From Ulva prolifera (lineage: Eukaryota; Chlorophyta; Ulvophyceae; Ulvales; Ulvaceae), in contig CM041196.1 of NCBI GenBank assembly GCA_023078555.1, positions 11,736,985 through 11,800,984 on the forward strand: a DNA stretch of 64,000 nucleotides, read 5' to 3'. Below are positions 1 through 11,947 of this stretch, piece by piece (the stretch's first letter is position 1; each line of letters opens with the position of its first letter). The position numbers and the translations under genes were made by a program. The notes below the pieces were generated by a model. That model was not told where the DNA came from and ran no database searches. It worked only from the letters and a program-made list of their open reading frames with translations.

Positions 1-1136
1 CAGATAACTGATGCCCTCCGCAGCTCCAACAAGTCCGCCTGGGCCAGGGGGAAGCCCTGAACCCGTGGTCTTCAGCACAAACTCAGAATACAAACAGAGT
101 GGGGCTGATACAATGCCAGCCGCACCCGCGGCAATCTGAGCGGTGTCGCTTGACTCGGCCTTGCATGCTACTGCACGGCTCTGCCTGGACGCAGGCAAGG
201 TGCCTGCACATGTAGCACGCTGGCTTAATTCAGTGGCGTTCGTTATGAACATGCGTGATCGCACGCTGCTCTTCGTATCCCCCCAGTCCCTGCATTCTTA
301 GATGCTGTGGCCGCGACACAGAGACTCGACGTGGGCACTGAGCGTACCTACGCGCCGGGAAACAGCGAGCTTCGTTGAGCAAGCGACATTAGATAGCATT
401 GTGTCAGATGCGCTAGGAGGTCTACGTCTTATGGAGTGCAGAGCGAGCTACAGAATCCAACACGTGATATCGAGCCCCGAACAACAATTCAATTGCAGTA
501 TCTGCGTGGCACAACTGCATGCCTGTGCTGGAAATCTGGTCACTAACGAACCACGTGAATATGGAGGTGACCCTGTACGCCCTACAGAGGCTCGGATGGT
601 GACTGTTGCCTGTTTGCTGCTCGCTCAGAAGCAAAGTCGCCATATGTCGAGGTACCAACCATACCTCGCAAGCCTCGACCGCGGTCCTACGGCAGTCCTG
701 TGGAGGTCATAGGTCAAGCAAGTAGCTGTCAGTCAGGTCTGCAAACCAGAAACAGCTTTCAGGCGCTACGTGGTGAAGCTGACTCTGTCAGGCGCTGCAC
801 ACGGTAGCACGTAGTTGACACTCGACGTTAGTGTTCCCACTGGTTCTGAACGGGCCAGCTCACAATTACCCCGTGACTCCGAAGGTACTATCTTGCAGCT
901 GGTAGAGGCTGTTATTGGGCATTGCTGCAGGGCCCCTAGCCAATGTTGGTGGCACGCGTCAGCAAGCCGCTGCGTGGACGATGCGCGCCCGCAAACAACT
1001 TTAGCCCTGGTACGCGCACGCGCCGGTTGGTCTGAGGTAATTCGTAGACTATGATGTATATATCGTGGTCTTGAAGTGCTCGCGTGAGCTACGTTCGTGG
1101 CTGTGACGTTGCCTACCACTTTTGTGTCGTCTACAG
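1..1136. other. No gene resolved; probably holds the first ccs1 exon
   Basis: I see no exon here that I can support. The ccs1 reading frame entering at 1137 needs an upstream exon ending in codon phase 1 and carrying the start codon and transit peptide. One ATG-led frame at 302 could reach a phase-1 GT near 420, but its product is not convincingly transit-like. The frame directly upstream of 1137 is closed by a stop at 1085-1087 and has no ATG. Confidence 0.5.
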
Positions 1137-4100
1137 CCTTTGACAGGCGGACGTGCTGTGGTGCAGTGCCCCGGCAAGTCACAGCTAGGTCCTCAAAGGA
1201 GGCTCCTGAACTCGCAGCCACGCTACCATCAGGCGAGAACGGGTCCTCCCCTTCTCCCCGCAAGCCACCTGGCAACAACGGGCCCTCCTTCAATCCCAAG
1301 CGACTCATTAGACAGTTCGAGAGGAAGCTATCGAATCTACAATTTGCAATTTTAGAGCTTGCAGTGCTTGCAGCGCTCTCTGGTGTAGGCACTGTCATTG
1401 AACAGGAGCAGGTGTGCGACTCCAAGCTGAAGTATGCTTGCTCTCTGAACAGATGCCATATCCCGTACCACCGCGGCAATCTCACTGGCACAGCAAAGCT
1501 GTAGACTCTCGAGTGGTATCAGACCAATTTCCCGGACGGCCCCCGCAAGGTGCTGGGATTCTTAGACTACAACTGGATCTTTGCGCTGCAACTGGACCAC
1601 ATCTACACTTCAAACTACTTCCTCGGCATCTCTGCCCTCCTCACTGCCTCATTGATTGCGTGCTCTCGCACCCAACAATGGCCAATAGTCAGAATCGCAA
1701 AGAGATGGAAATTCCTGGACAAAGAGCAGGCGATCTTTGCGAAAGGAAACGGTGCGAATCTGCCATCGCTCCATGCCTGATGGTCGCAGCGATGGTGTGA
1801 TGCAGCCTGCTGCAGGCTGCATCACACCATCGCTGCAAAGGATCAACCTCCTTCCCGGCAGCCTGCATACAGTCTCATTGCCAGGCCGGGGGCGTGCACT
1901 GCAGCAGACATCCAGCTTTGCAACAGCCCTCCAAACCAGCTGCTTCGAAACAGCCATCCAAGCACAGATCACTTGGATGCCACAGACGCCCGTTGTGATG
2001 CAAACGGTCATTGCTGCTGTATCAGGCCGCCCAAAACTCCCAGATGCAGGTGAGACGTTGCCCAGTGCCAGCGTTCGAGACCTCGGGGCGCTGCTGAAGG
2101 ACAGTGGCTACGAGGTCTTCCTCAAGAACGGGTCGCTGTATGGCTTCAAGGGCATCTCGGGGCGATTCGCTCCGATCGCAGTGCACGTGTCGCTCGTGCT
2201 CATCCTCTTTGGGGCTGCTGTGGGAGCTCTGGGAGGCCTCGATGGCCAGGTGCTGCCTCCATGCCACATCCTGCCTCTGCATCGCAGTGATACCAGCGCC
2301 CTGGAAAGAACTGGGGTCCCAGGCTGGCTGCGCGAGCGCTGGGTTTGTTGCTTGTTTGTGCTTGGAGCTGAGCAATAGGTGTATATTGCCGGCAAGCTGC
2401 CCGCCACTGGAGGTCAACATCATAGCTGCATCCACGCCAGCCAGGCTGAGCCGTTCACGACGGCGTGTGCATGCAAGGATGCATACATACAAACAAACTC
2501 ACCTATATATAGTACTGCAGCTTGGCAGAGTGCAAGCACCGCGAGCTGATCATGTGCTGTAGGCTCTGTTTCCAGTCGATGCTTTAGGTCGGTCTTCGGA
2601 TCGACTGTGGTCGAATGCCGTGCTACGCAGTCTGTCTCAGTGTTCTGCCATGTTTTGGCACGAGCTCGTGTAGTTCATACAGCAGAACAGCTGTCCTGCA
2701 GGTGTTGGTGGCCGTGTTTAATGGGGTCTGCAGGTGGTGGCGGCCGTGTTTAAAGGGGTCTGCAGGTGGTGGTGGCCGTGTTTAAAGGGGTCTGCAGGTG
2801 GTGGTGGCCGTGTTTAAAGGGGTCTGCAGGTGGTGCTGCATGTGTGCCAGCCGATCTGCAGGTGATGGCGCCTGAGTGTACTTCAGTCTTCAGGAACCAG
2901 CGCCTGCAGAGGGTAGTTCCTGAGCGAAATGCAGACTGTAGGCAAAAATGCCCTCATGTAATCCACCGTGAAGCACCACCCATCTGCTGCAGGTGATGAT
3001 CCCGGAGGGCGGGGAGTTCCTGGTCGCGAGCCGGCTGCGCGGCGGCATCACGACGCTGCCGGGCCTGCTGCTGCCGGAGGGCGCGAGCAAGGTCGTGCGC
3101 CTCGACAAGTTCAGCATCGACTACCGCCCCGACGGCTCCGTCGGGCAGTACCGCAGCGTCCTCACCGAGTCCGACCTGCAGGTGCCGACTCGCCGCCGGC
3201 TGCTTGAAGAAGTCCTGTGAATGTGGCTTCATTATCATGATCATTCACACAGTTATTGGGTTCTGGGGGCTGGCCGCTAGGCATCGAGGCGGATTGCTTA
3301 GGATTGTTGTTGTCGCTGAGGGTTCACAGGTGGGGGGGGACATGGATGAAGGTAACCTGAGGAGTGTTGCTGTTTCTGAGTCAAAATTCCTGGTGCTGCA
3401 TCAGTGGCAAATCCGTCTCGTGCAGCGGTGCTTACAGGGTGGGAACGCGCAGCTGCGCCTGGGAACGGCTGCTCTTCGTCGAGCCGACCAGGCCACCTGG
3501 AGACCCCTGGAGACTTTGTTGTGTATGTTTGCCATGGCTTTGTTGTGGACGTGTGGGTGTGGTGCAGGGGCGGATGGAGCAGCAGAAGGAGATCTATGTC
3601 AACGAGCCGATGCGATTCGGCGGCATCACGATTTACCAGGTGCGATGCACAGCCCACTGCACGAGTGCATTGCAACATTGCCATTGTGTCCACAGGGGGC
3701 CGGCACCGGCGCCGTGCATGACCCTAGGTACGGTCAGCCTCACCGAGATCGACAGCCTCGGCATGGTCTCGACGCGTAAAGGCAGTGCCCTACGGTCCGA
3801 GCGTGGAGTTAGGCTGGGGAATCCGGAGCAATCGCCCATTTCTTATCCTTCCGTGTCGTGACAGCCACGACAATTCACAGTCGTGACCCAACAGCGGCTA
3901 TGTGTGCAGACGGACTGGGCGATCTCGAGCATGATGTTCCGGGTCGCGCCGGCCGATGGCGGCGGCGTGCTGGCGGCGCCCGCGGCGCAGGTCGGCCTCA
4001 CCGAGATCGGTAGCAAGCTCGGCATGAACTCCAGCAGCAAGCTCTACGGCACCTTCATCCCGCTCGAGGTGACCGACGGCACCCGCGCCCCCCGCGGCAT

Positions 4101-6071
4101 CTCTGGTGCGCCCGACCACTTCCAAACCACACGGTCTTCATGAGGGCAAAACCCGGACCGGTCCTGTTTGTTGCAATGCTTCACAGTATGCATTGATGCT
4201 CTGCAACGCAACGGCTTTGTGATCCGCCATGCAATCACACGAGCTCGTGCAATCCGTTCCCCCAGACTGCGCCCGCCATCGCAGTGGCCGCCCTCCACCG
4301 TTCCACCTGCGCCAGACTACCTGCTGTTTACCTGCGCCACCGTTCTACCTGGTCTATGTGCAGTGGGTCTTGGGGTTGAGTGCAGCTATTTGCGATGTCA
4401 TGCTGTCACTCTTGGTGTTCTGCCATGCTATGCCCCACGATGGTATCGTCTGATGCCTCCACCGTCCCACCTGGGCCTGAGCGCCAGTGCAGCACCGCCG
4501 CCGGTGAATGCAGTTCCTCGCGCGGCCCGCTTCGCGCCATGCTCTGCACCCTCATGCATCATTGACTGGTACATGCGCGCACACGCTTCCACTGAGCCCG
4601 GCGCCGATGCGTCCAGCGCTCACTTGTCAGAACAGAGGCCATGACGCTGGTGTGGGCTCCCTGACGATGTGATGTCCATCACGGTTTATGTGAGGGGCTA
4701 CATCGTTACGGCCGAGGTACAGTTGCTAGGCACCCGCATCGCGCCGTTCTCTCCGGCTCACATTCACCGCCGTCTCTTGCACACATACGCTCCCATTGAC
4801 ACTGACGCCGGGCGCCGATGCGGGCGGTGCTCACGCGGGAGCTGCATCACGCGACGCTCGTCAGCTCACATGCATCATCGTCTATCACATGCACACGCTG
4901 TCACTGATCCCAGCGCCGCCGTGGTGTGCAGTGCTCGCGCGGGACCTGCAGCAGGTCGTGTTCTACGACCCCGCCGGCCAGTTTGTCGGCGTGCGGCGGC
5001 CCGGCAGCAACAAGCCGATCGACGTCGCGGGCTTCTCGTTCGTCGTGGACGACCTCATCGGCGCGTCGGGCGTGCAGCTGAAGCACGACCCCGGCATCGG
5101 CTTCGTGTACACCGGCTTCGGCTTCCTCATGATCACGACGCTCATCTCCTACATCTCGCACTCCCAGGCGCGGCCCTCGACCCCTTCTGTGCCGCTGAAG
5201 CCTGCGGCTATGCTATGACAGATGATACCCGATTTATCCTTGGTGCCATGACGCCAAAGCACTAAAGCCTGCGGCTATTCTATGACAGATGATGCCCGAT
5301 TTACCCTTGATGATGCCCCTGCTGCAGCATGTAGGGCCGCCGCTGTCAGATGTGCATCTGTTGGTCCTGCTGGCTAGGGCATGTCGGATTGCATTTTCTC
5401 GTGGTGTTCAATGCAGATGCCCACAGGCCTGCCGGTATCGTATGCACCGCTGCTGGCTTGACCTGCTGGCTATGGCGTATCATGTTGAAGCTTGTCGATT
5501 TGTGTGATATGAATGCCTCAGGTGGCTGGACCTGCCAAGCTGCCAGTGCTGTAATCTGCCTGTCGACGCCCCTGTGGCCACCACGCGTTTACGTGGCCCT
5601 ATTGGCTGCCATGCTGTTGGTATGGCTGTCACAAGCATGGCTGATTGCCTTGTTCTACAGCGTTGCAGCCACGCCGCACCAACAGCGCTATAGCAGCATG
5701 TGCAGCAGCGCCACACCACAGTTACACCACAGTTACACCGCGCATGTCAGCTGGATCATGGCAGTGAGCGCCGTTCACTCATCCGTCGCGCCCATGGCCG
5801 CTCGCACTCGGCCTTGGCAACGCAGCTCTGGCAACAGCAGCGTCAAGCGTGTGGACAGGTTGTGCAGGTGTGGGCGCTGCAGGACGGCGAGGACCTGCAC
5901 GTCGGCGGCCGGACGAACCGCGCCACCGTGACCTTTGCCGCGGAGTATGCCTCGATCCTTGACTCCGTCCCCGAGCGGCCGCCGCCGCCGCCGCCGCCCG
6001 CCGCGGCTGTCGCCGCGGCGGCGGCGGGTGGAGACCCGGAGCAGAACGGCAGCGGTGGCCTGAGCCAGTAG
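1137..6071 (+). CDS. ccs1: Ccs1 (ResB family), plastid c-type cytochrome biogenesis protein, 5' incomplete
   Basis: System II cytochrome c assembly factor of the thylakoid membrane, thought to work with CcsA in heme delivery to apocytochromes f and c6. Exons: 1137-1411, 1514-1751, 2050-2249, 2993-3181, 3568-3639, 3910-4105, 4932-5167, 5868-6071 (stop TAG). All phases agree, giving about 536 residues plus a missing N-terminus. The order is family-typical: a first hydrophobic segment ending in GTVIEQ, a second segment after ALQLDH, the GYEVF-LYGFKG strand pair, a third segment, a lumenal part with FSIDYRPDGS and RGIS-LARD-VVFYD, then a last segment ending LISYISHSQ. The final exon adds a short Pro/Ala-rich tail. 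The start exon is missing; the acceptor at 1135-1136 follows a T-rich tract. Intron 7 begins with GC (5168), intron 2 holds a perfect hairpin, intron 3 a 32-bp tandem repeat, and intron 5 a partial copy of exon 6. Family assignment is firm, exon 1 unknown. Confidence 0.88.
1786..1836. repeat. Perfect 24-bp inverted repeat with 3-nt loop
   Basis: Left arm 1786-1809, loop CTG 1810-1812, right arm 1813-1836. The arms match at every base. It lies inside ccs1 intron 2 (1752-2049) and would fold into a long hairpin in the pre-mRNA. Confidence 0.95.
2697..2836. repeat. 32-bp tandem repeat, 4 units plus a part
   Basis: Units start at 2697, 2729, 2761 and 2793, with a partial fifth at 2825. Each carries TGCAGGTG followed by GGTGGCCGTGTTTAAAGGGG with few changes. 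It lies in ccs1 intron 3 (2250-2992). Every unit contains a CTGCAG/GT string that mimics the acceptor used at 2991-2992. Confidence 0.93.
3732..3771 (+). pseudogene. Partial duplicate of ccs1 exon 6 inside intron 5
   Basis: The stretch reads like exon 6 positions about 3989-4030: both have GGTC(A/G)GCCTCACCGAGATCG followed by AGC and CTCGGCATG. The encoded peptide SLTEIDSLGM mirrors GLTEIGSKLGM of the real exon. It is too short and not needed for the frame, so I read it as a relic of local duplication. Confidence 0.7.
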
Positions 6072-7521
6072 GTGGGTGTATACAACTCGGCACGGATGAA
6101 ACAGGGCGGCGCAAGGGGCACATGACGGGGCTTCCTGCTGAAGAGCTGCGCCTGTGACGGGGTGGTGTGGGGGGGGGGGGACAAGACGCAGCGGGGTGCT
6201 ATTGGCCGGCAGCAATCTGCTGGCGGTGTCATCACCAGATACAAGGCGCGGTCTGTTTTTACATATTTTCAAGAGATCCCCCCCCCACTGCAGAGGGCAA
6301 AACCGGAGAGGCGGTAGATGGGGGTGGGTCGCAGCGGCGTGCGGGGGGCCAGTGAGACCGCAGTTGATCGAGCGGCACCATCTGCACCACCAAGATGACC
6401 GGCATATGCATTCGCCATCTACCACCATCCGCCGCCATGGTTCGCAGGGGCTCGGGGCACGAGTGGTCAGCAGCGCTGTGAGTCAGCTGCGGAAGTGTCG
6501 TGTGTCAGGTGTCTGTTTGAGTGGTCGGCTTTTCTGAGGTATGGCTGCGGCGATTGCGTGTGCAATCGACCGCAGACCAAGCCCTGTTGGCGCGTTGTTC
6601 AGTCCAGTCTTGGTTGATGTAAGGGCATCTCGGCACAGTGTGTGCTGCCTGCGCGGATGTGGCAGCGGCGGCCTGCACTGCGAAATGGTGAGACATGCCC
6701 CCAACTAGACATAACGCTGGCGCAATCTGCTGTCAGGGTCGCGTTGCTGAGTCAGATCAGACCCGGCGATTACATCGAGTGACAAATGATCGTTTTGGGT
6801 TCGTTTCATGAGGTGACGAACCCGATCGTGATGGAAGCGGCCCGTACCTGGCTGCCATGCCGCCACTCTTCACCAGGCAGCTGTCTGTATGGCTAATAGT
6901 ACTCACATCAGAGGCAGTTGTGTCCCACGACCCAGAAACACACCCTCGGTCCTCACCACCCGTATATATGGCTAATCATGTTGCAGCTGTCTGCTTTTTA
7001 TACGATATCCTTTCTGCTGCTTTTTTGGTGTACTCGGGTTGCACTGATGTGACTGGAACGTATTGGTCGATGGTATTGTGTCTACCTCTACACAAGTCAA
7101 CCAAGCCTATCCACTTTCTGAGATAAGAGGTTGAGATGGTGGTAGTGCTGAGCACTAGCGTGATGTGCTAGAGGCGACACGTTCAGGTGTACTAGCTCCG
7201 ATTCGGAGTAATGCATGTACAGCTTCTATGACCGCTTCCTAGTGTTCGTCTAGACCTAGTCTATGGTCAGGTCCAGCCACACCCACGGCTTTGCAATAGC
7301 GGAGGCAATGCATGAGCCACACGCACTGTGGTCGCAGGTGTGCGGCACTGCTGGATCACTGTTCGCACGCCGGTCTGAGACGGTGCAATGTTTCCCGCCC
7401 CACGTTATCACTGCGTGAATCTCATTCTGCGTCAGTATTGCTAGCAGTGTACGGCAAAATCAATTTTTTATCCTGACAGTTGGCAGGCCTCCAAGTCTCC
7501 TAGACCGCAAGACACAGCACC
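6072..7521. other. Intergenic, no gene seen
   Basis: It holds a G-run near 6171-6180 and a C-run near 6281-6288. The frames here are short and show no family I recognise. Most of it is probably ccs1 3' UTR and the upstream region of the first EamA gene. Confidence 0.6.
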
Positions 7522-9609
7522 ATGGCATCTTTGGCCGTCCAAAACCGCGCAAGCGCACGTCCTGATTCGCGAGTATCTGGATGTTCTCATATATCGCATT
7601 TGCGTGCTCGGCAAACTGTCTCGCTGCGTACCCAGGCTTTGCCGAAGTCTGCACCGACAGTGTCGCTGCTTGGCGTGGCTGTCCTGTGGTCCACGTATGG
7701 CCCGACCATGCGCGTCATATTCGCAGACCCAGGTACAGCTAAAAAGTCTCTTTGTTGTTTGGCGATCGTGGCGCCTGCATGTGTTGAAGCCTGCTTGCCA
7801 GTGCTGGCACCATGAATTCTGTGCATGACAATGAGGGACGTTGCAGGGTCGCCTACGCCGATCATGCTGTCAGCAATAAAGGGCGTGATCAGTGCAATTG
7901 CTTTGATTTCGTTGGCTGCAGCATTTCCGCGGCGGGAAGGTGTTTCCGACCAGAAGCAGAGCGACGACGACCGCAGGTTGTCTGAGGACGCAATGGATGT
8001 CACACGTGCACCTGGCCTGCAGACATCGGAAGACCTGCCACTACTGAAACGTCGAATGCCAAACCTGCAATTGGCGAGCCTCGAGGTGGGTTCGTATGCA
8101 GCGTGTGGCTCGTTGATCCACGCGTGGGGCCTGTCCCAGATCCCTGCCACCACAGCAGGATTCTTGTTGCAAATTACAACAGTTCTAACTCCGATAATAG
8201 CCGTAATTGCTGGGGACCGGGTGTCCCCTCGGGTCTGGGCAGCTATCGCTATGGCTGGCGCTGGCACGCTCCTAATAGGCATCGACGGCATGTCCGATGC
8301 ATCTGGAGCGACTGACGCGCTAGCATCAGGACCGATACTTGGCAAACTGGCAATCCTAGGTGCTGCCTGCTGCTACTCCTTGGGCACCTTCCGGCTGGGT
8401 CAGAATTCGCCAGGTGTGTGCTTGGCCTTTTCACCCGCTCTGCTTGTCACAGCTACCTCAATGCAGCTGTCTAGATGCGCGATATTGCCACGTGCATCTG
8501 TGCCCTCTTGTACACAGCACTGCATCAATAGCGGGCGTCGTTCAGCTGGGCGCAACATATAGCACCTATGGTATCTCCAGACAGCTGTGCCAACGATATG
8601 CCTTGCCCATGCACTTGCCACTGCGCAAGCAGGCTGTGCGTCTGACGATTTCTCTCACATTATTTTCTCTGGCTAGTGCGTCAAGCTACCGTTCGAAGCA
8701 CCGGTGTCATGCTGTGACGAACAATATCCCCTCATCTGGCATGGCAAACCGCCTTGCCTGCCGCAAGACGCTTTCCTACCTCAAACGGACTTTGTGCCAT
8801 GCCCACTTGGCTCCACTATAGCATCACATGTAGAGCAGATACAAAGCATGCAAACCATGCATGCACACACGCACACACCGTTACACCGTCCGCCCCTTGC
8901 AGCCTTCAACTCCGTCAACCTCGCCGCCGGCAAAAACGCCGTCCGCGCCCTAGCCACCCTCGCCGTCGCCACCCCAGAGCTCCTCCGCGCCTTCTCCACC
9001 CCCGCCGCCGCCGCCTCCGGGGACTTTGTCCTCGTAGCCACCTCCGCCGCGCCGGTGCTGGACATGGCGCACGGCAGCGCCGTGCTGAGCACGCTGTGGC
9101 CCAGCGCGGGCAGCGTGACGGCTGTGGCGCTCGTAGCATGGGCTGGCCTCGGGCCGGGGGCGCTGGGCTCGGTGTTGCAGACGTACGGTCAGCGCTCGGT
9201 GTCACCTCCAGCGGCACAGGCGCGTCCTCGCCCTCAAAACACCCCCCTGTGTCTCTGTGAGACCGCTAATCATTGGACTGTCACAACACAAGGCGCGCAG
9301 TAGCCGGGTCGCTGTGCGGACTCCCCGATGTGATTCCCCTCATGCATGCAGGTCATCTTCACGGCGATCCCCGTCATCTCCGCCGCGATCGCGATCACCT
9401 TCCTGCACGAGCAGCCCTTCGGCGCGCTCGGCTGGGGCGGCGCGTCGATGATCATCGCGGCGGGCCTCGCCATAGCACGCAGCACGCAGCAGGACGCCGC
9501 CGCGGCACTCGCCGCGGCAGCCCCCGCGGCCGTACCGGCGCCGGAGGGCGGCGAGGAGGGAGAGGAACGCGTCAAGGCCGTCGCGGGGGCGCGGCAGCGG
9601 CGTGGCTGA
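7522..9609 (+). CDS. EamA/DMT-family transporter, copy 1, plastid-targeted
   Basis: Membrane transporter of the drug/metabolite superfamily; substrate unknown. Exons 7522-7732, 7847-8413, 8903-9219, 9352-9609 (TGA) sum to 1353 nt, 450 residues. The start ATG is in a CACCATGG context. The first 40 or so residues are rich in Ser, Ala, Arg and Gln and poor in acids, as in chloroplast transit peptides. Then come the family's LWSTYGP first helix, a hydrophilic loop, ITTVLTPIIAVIAGD, a WPSAG segment, LGPGALGSVLQTYGQR and the last two helices (FTAIPVISA, LHEQPFGALGWGGA). It ends in an Ala/Glu-rich tail absent from the other copies. Intron phases are 1, 1, 0 as in copies 2-4. Intron 3 starts with GC (9220). 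This is the only copy with an evident plastid presequence and may be the ancestral function. Confidence 0.88.
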
Positions 9610-11947
9610 GGTGTCCCTTGCCGGCTCTGCAGCCGTAATGGTAGGAGCAGATGGGGGGAGAGGGGGGGGGGGGGGGGGGGGGGGGCTGGGTTGCACACCT
9701 GAGGTTGCACACCTGAGGCTTCGGGCAGTGCAGTCTTTGTGGTGCCGGAGGTATGACGGGCGCGTGAGGGGTCGTCTGCCACGCACCTGGTTGCAGGCGT
9801 GTGCGCGCATGTAGCCACAGGCGCGGCTTGCTGCTGCGCATGTGGACCCGGTTGCCGGGAGTAGTCAATGTCCGGACATGACCCGGCAATCCCATGGATG
9901 TGTCTACAGTTACTTCACGTGAAGAAGTATGCGCTCGTTCTACGGAAGAATGCGCTCCGCTGGTCCATGGATAGGCGGGTCTTTCAGCCCAGTAGCATGT
10001 CAGTTACAGCCCTATCATTGCATTGACACACGGCTGCCTTCCGGATGAAATCTGGCGTCGCGCCAGGGCACGGAGCCGTGGAAGCTACCAGCATCATCTT
10101 GGTGTCGCATAAGACCAGGTTTCGGAGCAGCACAAACACAACGTGCCGAGCTAGCTGAGGCGCTCAGGATGCGGCCACGCTGGCAGCTGCGTCGCATCGT
10201 GGTCCAGCCTGTCCATTCGAGGGGCGGAGCCCGTGCCGGTGGGCGGACATTGACGGGTCGCTGTCAAGTGGGCCACGTCAGGTGAGGCTTAATATGACTC
10301 GGCACATGCCGCAAACTACTGCCTCGCAAGTGCTCGCAAGTGCTCACAGGACCGCCTGCACTGAGAGTCTCCATTGCAACAGATAGCAGCAGCTCCCATG
10401 GAAAAGTCTGTACGGCGCTGCGCGATGATGGGCCCACGCCGCAGGGCCCCGGCGAGCGGCTCGTACAAGGTTCAAGGGCGGCCAAAAACGTGCGGTGTGC
10501 TTCCTGCGCCTCTTGCGGCGAGTCTGGCGTGTGGTGAGCACTGCGATCACGCAGCAGTGGACGTCATGTGGTGCCGTTCATGCAGAGCTGCCACTGTCCT
10601 GTACACGGTAGGACAGACTAGATCCTGTACAGGATACGCCTGGTAGCTCTGACCTGCTTGACGTTACCAGACATCAAACTTTTTGTACGCTGTTTGTCAT
10701 TGACAAAGCAATGCTGACCACGCCTGTAGCCCCTCATGCGGGAGGGCTGGTCGGTGGCCGTGGCTTCGTAGTTGCCTGTATGCTACATCTCTTAAGTATG
10801 CGGCCCGTTCGGGTGAAACTCCCCGCCTGTTGCTGGAGTGTGTACTGTATGAGCCTGTGGCTGTGTACTGTATGTGGCTGTGGCACATCTTGCACGGCGC
10901 TGGCTAATGCGATTTGGATAACTCTGAAGGTTTCATTATTGATTGATGTGCTTGATTGACTTGCAGGTGGCTACATCGCTGAGCGGGCCTTGCTCGAGAG
11001 TGCCTGTGAGAGATGAGAAAGAATGATTCCCAGATCAGGTGCATGCGGTCGCTGTGGCGCTTGTGAGGCGTGGCTGCCGTGTGTATTTTCCAGATTCTGT
11101 GGAAGATGAGATAGATATGAGATAGAGTTGTGATGCAGCCAATCATGTAACATGAGGCAGCCGCAGCAGCTGTACTGGTACTGCTCTGGGATGCAAGACA
11201 GAGGCAGCAGTGCATACTAGCGTAGAATTCTTGTTGTCATGAAGAAGCAATGGCAATGCCAGCATGGAACAGGCTATGTAAGTGAATGTATACACAGACG
11301 GCTGTACATGCCCCCTTGGCGATGTCCGTAAGCTGTGTTGCTGAACCGCTCCCTGGGACCAGGCAAATGCTGACAAGCGATGGTCGGGCAATGAATGACG
11401 CGCCCTATGGTTCAGGTGGGATGTGGCATTGACCTGTGGATACACGCTCTGCTCTGGAGTGCACGATTTATACAGTGGTACTTGCTGTGTTGTTTCCTCG
11501 TGGGAGCCCTGTACACACTCGGGCGCCTGCGAGCTAAAGGAAGCTCAGCACTCAGTCGCGGTGGTGTTAAAGGATGAGCAGACCTATTCCACAATGTGAT
11601 AGTGCGATGATGAATAGCGATGGGATCTCGTTGGTGTCGACGCGAGTTGGAATTCCCGTTTGTCTGCACCACAAGCCCTCGCGGTCGGAAGAGTGTACCG
11701 CAGTATTGGCTCTACCACAAACTCCCATCCGGATGTGTTGGTGGAAGCATCCGAGTAGTTGTATACTTCTGGAAAACTGAAATGTCTACAGCAGCACGTG
11801 TCACTGATCTGTCTGTAGGCTGCAATTGACGAGTCTGAGCTGGGTTGAGCAAGTTAGATTTGGTAAGCACCAAGAGGCCCCTCCCCCCCTGCAGCAACCA
11901 GCCGAGTAGCGCCTCATTCAGTAACAAATTAGAATCGCGAAAATCAC
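9610..11947. other. Intergenic, no gene seen
   Basis: It begins with a long G homopolymer at about 9661-9686. I see no supportable exon, RNA gene or repeat family in the rest. Confidence 0.6.

Noticed and set aside
766-1491. 241-codon minus frame opposite ccs1 exon 1
   Set aside because: It is the shadow of the ccs1 exon, which aligns with the family on the plus strand.
2697-2836. CRISPR-like direct repeats
   Set aside because: The units abut without unique spacers and lie in a eukaryotic intron; it is an ordinary tandem repeat.
9661-9686. G homopolymer as a telomere or quadruplex element
   Set aside because: A single pure G-run without repeat units is not telomeric. Its length may also be inexact in the assembly, so I draw no conclusion.
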